A stretch of 7,603 nucleotides of DNA, taken from contig JAFXCU010000222.1 of assembly GCA_017521345.1 (NCBI GenBank), positions 1-7,603 of the forward strand, written 5' to 3'. Numbering within the stretch: position 1 is the stretch's first letter; each line of letters begins with the position of its first letter. Below the pieces are notes generated by a model that was not told where the DNA came from, ran no database searches, and saw only the letters and a program-made list of their open reading frames with translations. The position numbers and the translations under genes were made by a program. Of the stretch, positions 6,001 to 7,603 are shown in pieces. The DNA comes from Ruminiclostridium sp. (GTDB lineage Bacteria; Bacillota_A; Clostridia; Oscillospirales; Oscillospiraceae).

Positions 6001-6276
6001 AGCGTTAGATTTTGTTCCCTTTTGGACGGGGCCGCCTTTTTTTCAGGCAAACCCCGGCCAAAAGTCTATCTTCATGCGGCGGGCCCGGCGGGCCGTCGCC
6101 GTGGGGGCCGATCCGGGGAGAGGGGAGACCCACAGCGGTCCCGGGGCTCCTGGGCGGGGAAGCAGACCCCGCCGCCGCTTGGGGTATCCTATGCACCCGC
6201 CCCCTGTTTTGTGTTTGCCATCCCGGCAGGTTTCGTCAGGACCGCCGGCTGATTTCGTGGAAAGGAATGATTGTTC
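6001..6276 (+). other. Long GC-rich structured leader of rpe-recR, or an unannotated small RNA
   Basis: About 275 bases lie between the predicted transcript start and rpe, with no convincing gene on either strand. By eye I see local hairpins at 6019-6064 (listed separately), 6078-6100 (GGCG and GGCCC pairing with GGGCC and CGCC, 2-base bulge), 6153-6173 (7 bp GGCGGGG/CCCCGCC, 7-base loop) and 6223-6248 (CCGGC + GGT pairing with ACC + GCCGG, one bulged A). A competing long-range pair links GCGGCGGG (6076-6083) with CCCGCCGC near 6168-6175. There is no internal U-tract terminator. I do not recognise T-box, TPP, SRP RNA, tmRNA or RNase P signatures. The high G+C of the stretch makes some pairing expected by chance. 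Confidence 0.5.
6019..6064 (+). promoter_or_regulatory. Three-part stem-loop near the 5' end of the rpe leader
   Basis: CTTTTGG (6019-6025) pairs perfectly with CCAAAAG (6058-6064). After one A-G mismatch, CGGGG (6027-6031) pairs with CCCCG (6052-6056). A 2x3 internal loop follows, then GCCT (6034-6037) pairs with AGGC (6045-6048) around a 7-base loop of six T and a C. In all 16 base pairs in three helices, starting about 18 bases after the predicted transcript start. It lacks a following U-tract, so it is not a terminator. It may act as a 5' stabiliser, a protein site or part of a regulatory RNA. Confidence 0.55.
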
Positions 6277-6923
6277 GTGATCAAAATTGCACCTTCGATT
6301 CTCTCTGCCGACTTTGCCAACCTGGGCCGTGATGTCCAGCGTGTGTCCACTGCCGACTGGCTCCACGTGGATGTCATGGACGGCATGTTCGTCTCCAATA
6401 TCTCCATCGGCGTGCCTGTGGTGAAGTCCCTGCGGAAGGCCACCGATATGTTCCTGGATGTCCACCTGATGATCGAAAAGCCCGTGCGCTACATCGACCC
6501 TTTGCCGATGCCGGTGCCGACCTGCTGTCCATCCATCTGGAGTCCGACATGCCCCCCGGCATCCGGGCCGCCCTGGACGCCATGGACAAGAAGGGGGTCA
6601 AGAAGGGCATCGTCCTGCGGCCCATCACCTCTGCCGAGGCCGTCCTTCCTTATATTAAGGATGTGGACCTGATCCTGGTGATGACCGTGGAGCCCGGCTT
6701 CGGCGGCCAGAAGTTCATGGAGGATCAGCTGCCCAAGATCGCCGCCATCCGCAAGTACATCCAGGAGTTCAACCCCAGCTGCCACCTGGAAGTGGACGGC
6801 GGCGTGGACCCCAAGACCGCACCCCTGTGCATCCAGGCCGGCGCCGACGTGCTGGTGGCCGGCAGCGCCGTCTATGGTGCGGCTGACCCCGCCGAGGCCA
6901 TTCGTACCCTCAGAGGTGAATGA
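6277..6923 (+). pseudogene. rpe: Ribulose-phosphate 3-epimerase with a -1 frame disruption
   Basis: The enzyme interconverts ribulose-5-phosphate and xylulose-5-phosphate in the pentose phosphate pathway. Joined across the break it gives 215 residues, close to the usual 215-220, with all key parts: [11 protein letters not shown], the metal and catalytic residues H30, D32, D35, H63 and D174, the PGFGGQ phosphate-loop region (140-145) and VDGGV. Residues 1-74 read in one frame (to ID at 6493-6498). The rest ([14 protein letters not shown] onward) reads in the -1 frame, and the original frame stops at 6670-6672. The GTG at 6277 is chosen because AAAGGA (6261-6266) is 10 bases upstream and the protein then starts like its relatives (MIKIAPS); a TTG at 6271 is too close. 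Apart from the break the coding sequence looks intact, so the cause is recent mutation, sequencing error or frameshifting. An ATG at 6549 with GGAG 6 bases upstream could start the 3' piece, but that piece lacks the N-terminal metal ligands. Confidence 0.85.
6498..6504 (+). other. Frame disruption point in rpe: heptamer CCCTTTG
   Basis: Read in the upstream frame as C CCT TTG, this fits the X XXY YYZ pattern for tandem -1 slippage. Slipping onto CCC TTT would continue with GCC GAT GCC in the frame of the conserved ADAGAD segment and keep the exact family length. I see no convincing Shine-Dalgarno-like stimulator upstream or strong stem downstream. A lost base in the C run (CCCC to CCC, or GACGCC to GACCC) explains it more simply. 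Confidence 0.45.
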
Positions 6924-7525
6924 TGGAGTATTTTCCCCCAGCCTTAGAAAAATTGGTGGAGCAGTTTGCCCGCCTGCCCGGAATCGGCCACAAGACCGCC
7001 CAGCGACTGGCCTTCTTCGTCCTGTCCCTGCCCGAGCATGAGGTGGAGACCTTCGCCCAGGCGGTGGTCCACGCCAAGGAGTCCATTGCTCTGTGCCCCG
7101 TCTGCCAGAACCTCACCGAGGGAGACGGCCTGTGTCCCATCTGCGCCAGCGAGAAGCGGGAGGACGGCCTGGTCTGCGTGGTGGCGGACCCCAAGGACGT
7201 CATCGCCATCGAGCGGGCCCGGGAGTACCGGGGCAAGTACCACGTCCTCCACGGTGTCCTGTCCCCCATGAACGGGGTGGGCCCCGACGACCTGCACATC
7301 AAGTCCCTCCTGGAGCGGGTGGCCCAGGGTGAGGTCCAGGAGATCATCATGGCCACCAACCCTGACACCGAGGGCGAGGCCACGGCCATGTATCTGTCCC
7401 GGATGCTCAAGCCCTTCGGGGTGAAGGTCACCCGGCTGGCCTACGGCGTCCCCGTGGGCGGACATCTGGAGTACGCCGACGACGCCACCCTCATGCGTGC
7501 CCTGGAAGGCCGCAGAGAGATGTGA
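6923..7525 (+). CDS. recR: Recombination mediator protein RecR
   Basis: 200 residues, the standard length. RecR works with RecO (and RecF) to load RecA on single-stranded DNA during gap repair. Domains in order: helix-hairpin-helix (about 8-30, RLPGIGHKTAQRLA), a four-Cys zinc finger (C58, C61, C71, C74), a TOPRIM domain (about 82-175, with ATNPDTEGEATA at 144-155), and the C-terminal PVGGHLEYAD region (177-186). The TOPRIM glutamate position reads VVADPKDV; Bacillus RecR also lacks Glu here, in keeping with the non-catalytic role. ATG 6923 is preferred over ATG 6920 because GAGG (6913-6916) is 6 bases from it rather than 3. The start overlaps the rpe stop codon by one base (TGATG), which points to translational coupling. 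A strong terminator follows. Confidence 0.95.
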   Translation: MEYFPPALEKLVEQFARLPGIGHKTAQRLAFFVLSLPEHEVETFAQAVVHAKESIALCPVCQNLTEGDGLCPICASEKREDGLVCVVADPKDVIAIERAREYRGKYHVLHGVLSPMNGVGPDDLHIKSLLERVAQGEVQEIIMATNPDTEGEATAMYLSRMLKPFGVKVTRLAYGVPVGGHLEYADDATLMRALEGRREM

Positions 7526-7540
7526 TCAAAGATTTGCCCT

Positions 7541-7573
7541 AAAGGGGCCTCGCCTCTGGCGGGGTCTCTTTTT
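7541..7573 (+). terminator. Intrinsic terminator after recR
   Basis: Core stem CCTCGCC (7548-7554) with GGCGGGG (7558-7564) around a 3-base loop TCT, extended by GGGG with TCTC (two G-U pairs) and by AAA with the T-run. Five T at 7569-7573 follow. It lies 15 bases after the recR stop and ends the rpe-recR transcript. Confidence 0.88.
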
Positions 7574-7588
7574 AAATGGGAGGAACAG

Positions 7589-7603
7589 ATGCAAAATAAA
7601 ACA
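7589..7603 (+). CDS. Start of an unidentified gene, cut by window edge
   Basis: An ATG at 7589 is preceded by GGGAGG (7578-7583) with 5-base spacing. Only five codons (MQNKT) are visible, with no stop. The strong ribosome binding site directly after the recR terminator is the only support; the product cannot be named. No promoter is visible between the terminator and this start, so transcription may come from read-through or from an element overlapping the terminator. Confidence 0.5.

Noticed and set aside
6019..6064. Leader hairpin as an intrinsic terminator
   Set aside because: The T-run is in the loop, not after the stem, on both strands.
6001..6276. Leader as T-box, SRP RNA, tmRNA or RNase P RNA
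   Set aside because: I looked for the T-box GGTGG-ACCGCG motif and for the conserved cores of the other RNAs and did not find them. A 6S-like RNA could not be excluded, but the 5' and 3' ends do not pair convincingly by eye.
5831..6280. Possible 149-codon protein on the plus strand before rpe
   Set aside because: It starts inside xpaC on the other strand, crosses both promoters, has Arg/Pro-rich composition with no motif, and ends over the rpe ribosome binding site. The stretch fits a structured leader better.
6043..6465. Minus-strand 140-codon frame covering the leader and the start of rpe
   Set aside because: Its first half is the antisense of conserved rpe codons and the rest is low-complexity; no promoter or ribosome binding site supports it.
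6549..6923. The 3' part of rpe as an independent gene
   Set aside because: It has a plausible ATG and GGAG, but it is the C-terminal part of a TIM barrel without the N-terminal metal ligands, so it is best read as part of the frame-disrupted rpe.

Overview
The window looks like a chromosomal housekeeping segment from a G+C-rich Clostridia-type Firmicute. An Oscillospiraceae-like gut bacterium is my best inference. The reasons are strong AGGAGG-type ribosome binding sites, sigma-A-type promoters, an xpaC-telA gene pair (the pair found in Bacillus as xpaC-yaaN), a Clostridia-style PssA with a stretched active-site motif, and GC-rich codons throughout. I see no mobile element, CRISPR array, tRNA or rRNA gene.

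Layout from left to right. (1) A leftward operon, radC - DUF368 - pssA, starts at a promoter near 1896-1924 and leaves the window at base 1. It joins a RadC/JAB-domain protein to two envelope-lipid genes: a DUF368 polyprenyl-phosphate transporter family member and phosphatidylserine synthase. (2) Divergent from it, trmB (tRNA m7G46 methyltransferase) has its own extended -10 promoter. It ends in a hairpin terminator with U-tracts on both sides, shared with the convergent operon. (3) A second leftward operon, xpaC - telA - TPM-domain membrane protein (5865 down to 2796), looks like an envelope-stress module. It has a two-TM XpaC with an acidic linker, a soluble helical TelA, and a membrane-anchored TPM protein with a long acidic, low-complexity tail. 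(4) At about 5924-5994 two near-consensus promoters lie back to back, with their TTGACA boxes only 13 bp apart and a small palindrome between them. One drives xpaC leftward and the other drives rpe-recR rightward. (5) The rightward transcript carries an unusually long leader (about 275 nt) with several GC-rich hairpins, then rpe (ribulose-phosphate 3-epimerase) and recR overlapping by one base. A good terminator follows recR, and the first five codons of another gene close the window.

Three things most deserve a second look. The first is the leader before rpe, whose first hairpin (6019-6064) has 16 base pairs in three stacked helices. The second is a clean -1 frame disruption in rpe at a sequence that fits the X XXY YYZ slippery pattern (6498-6504), though a one-base loss or sequencing error in a C run is the simpler explanation. 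The third is the xpaC-telA-TPM operon, whose collective function is not established. I do not see a clearly new defence or mobile system here.
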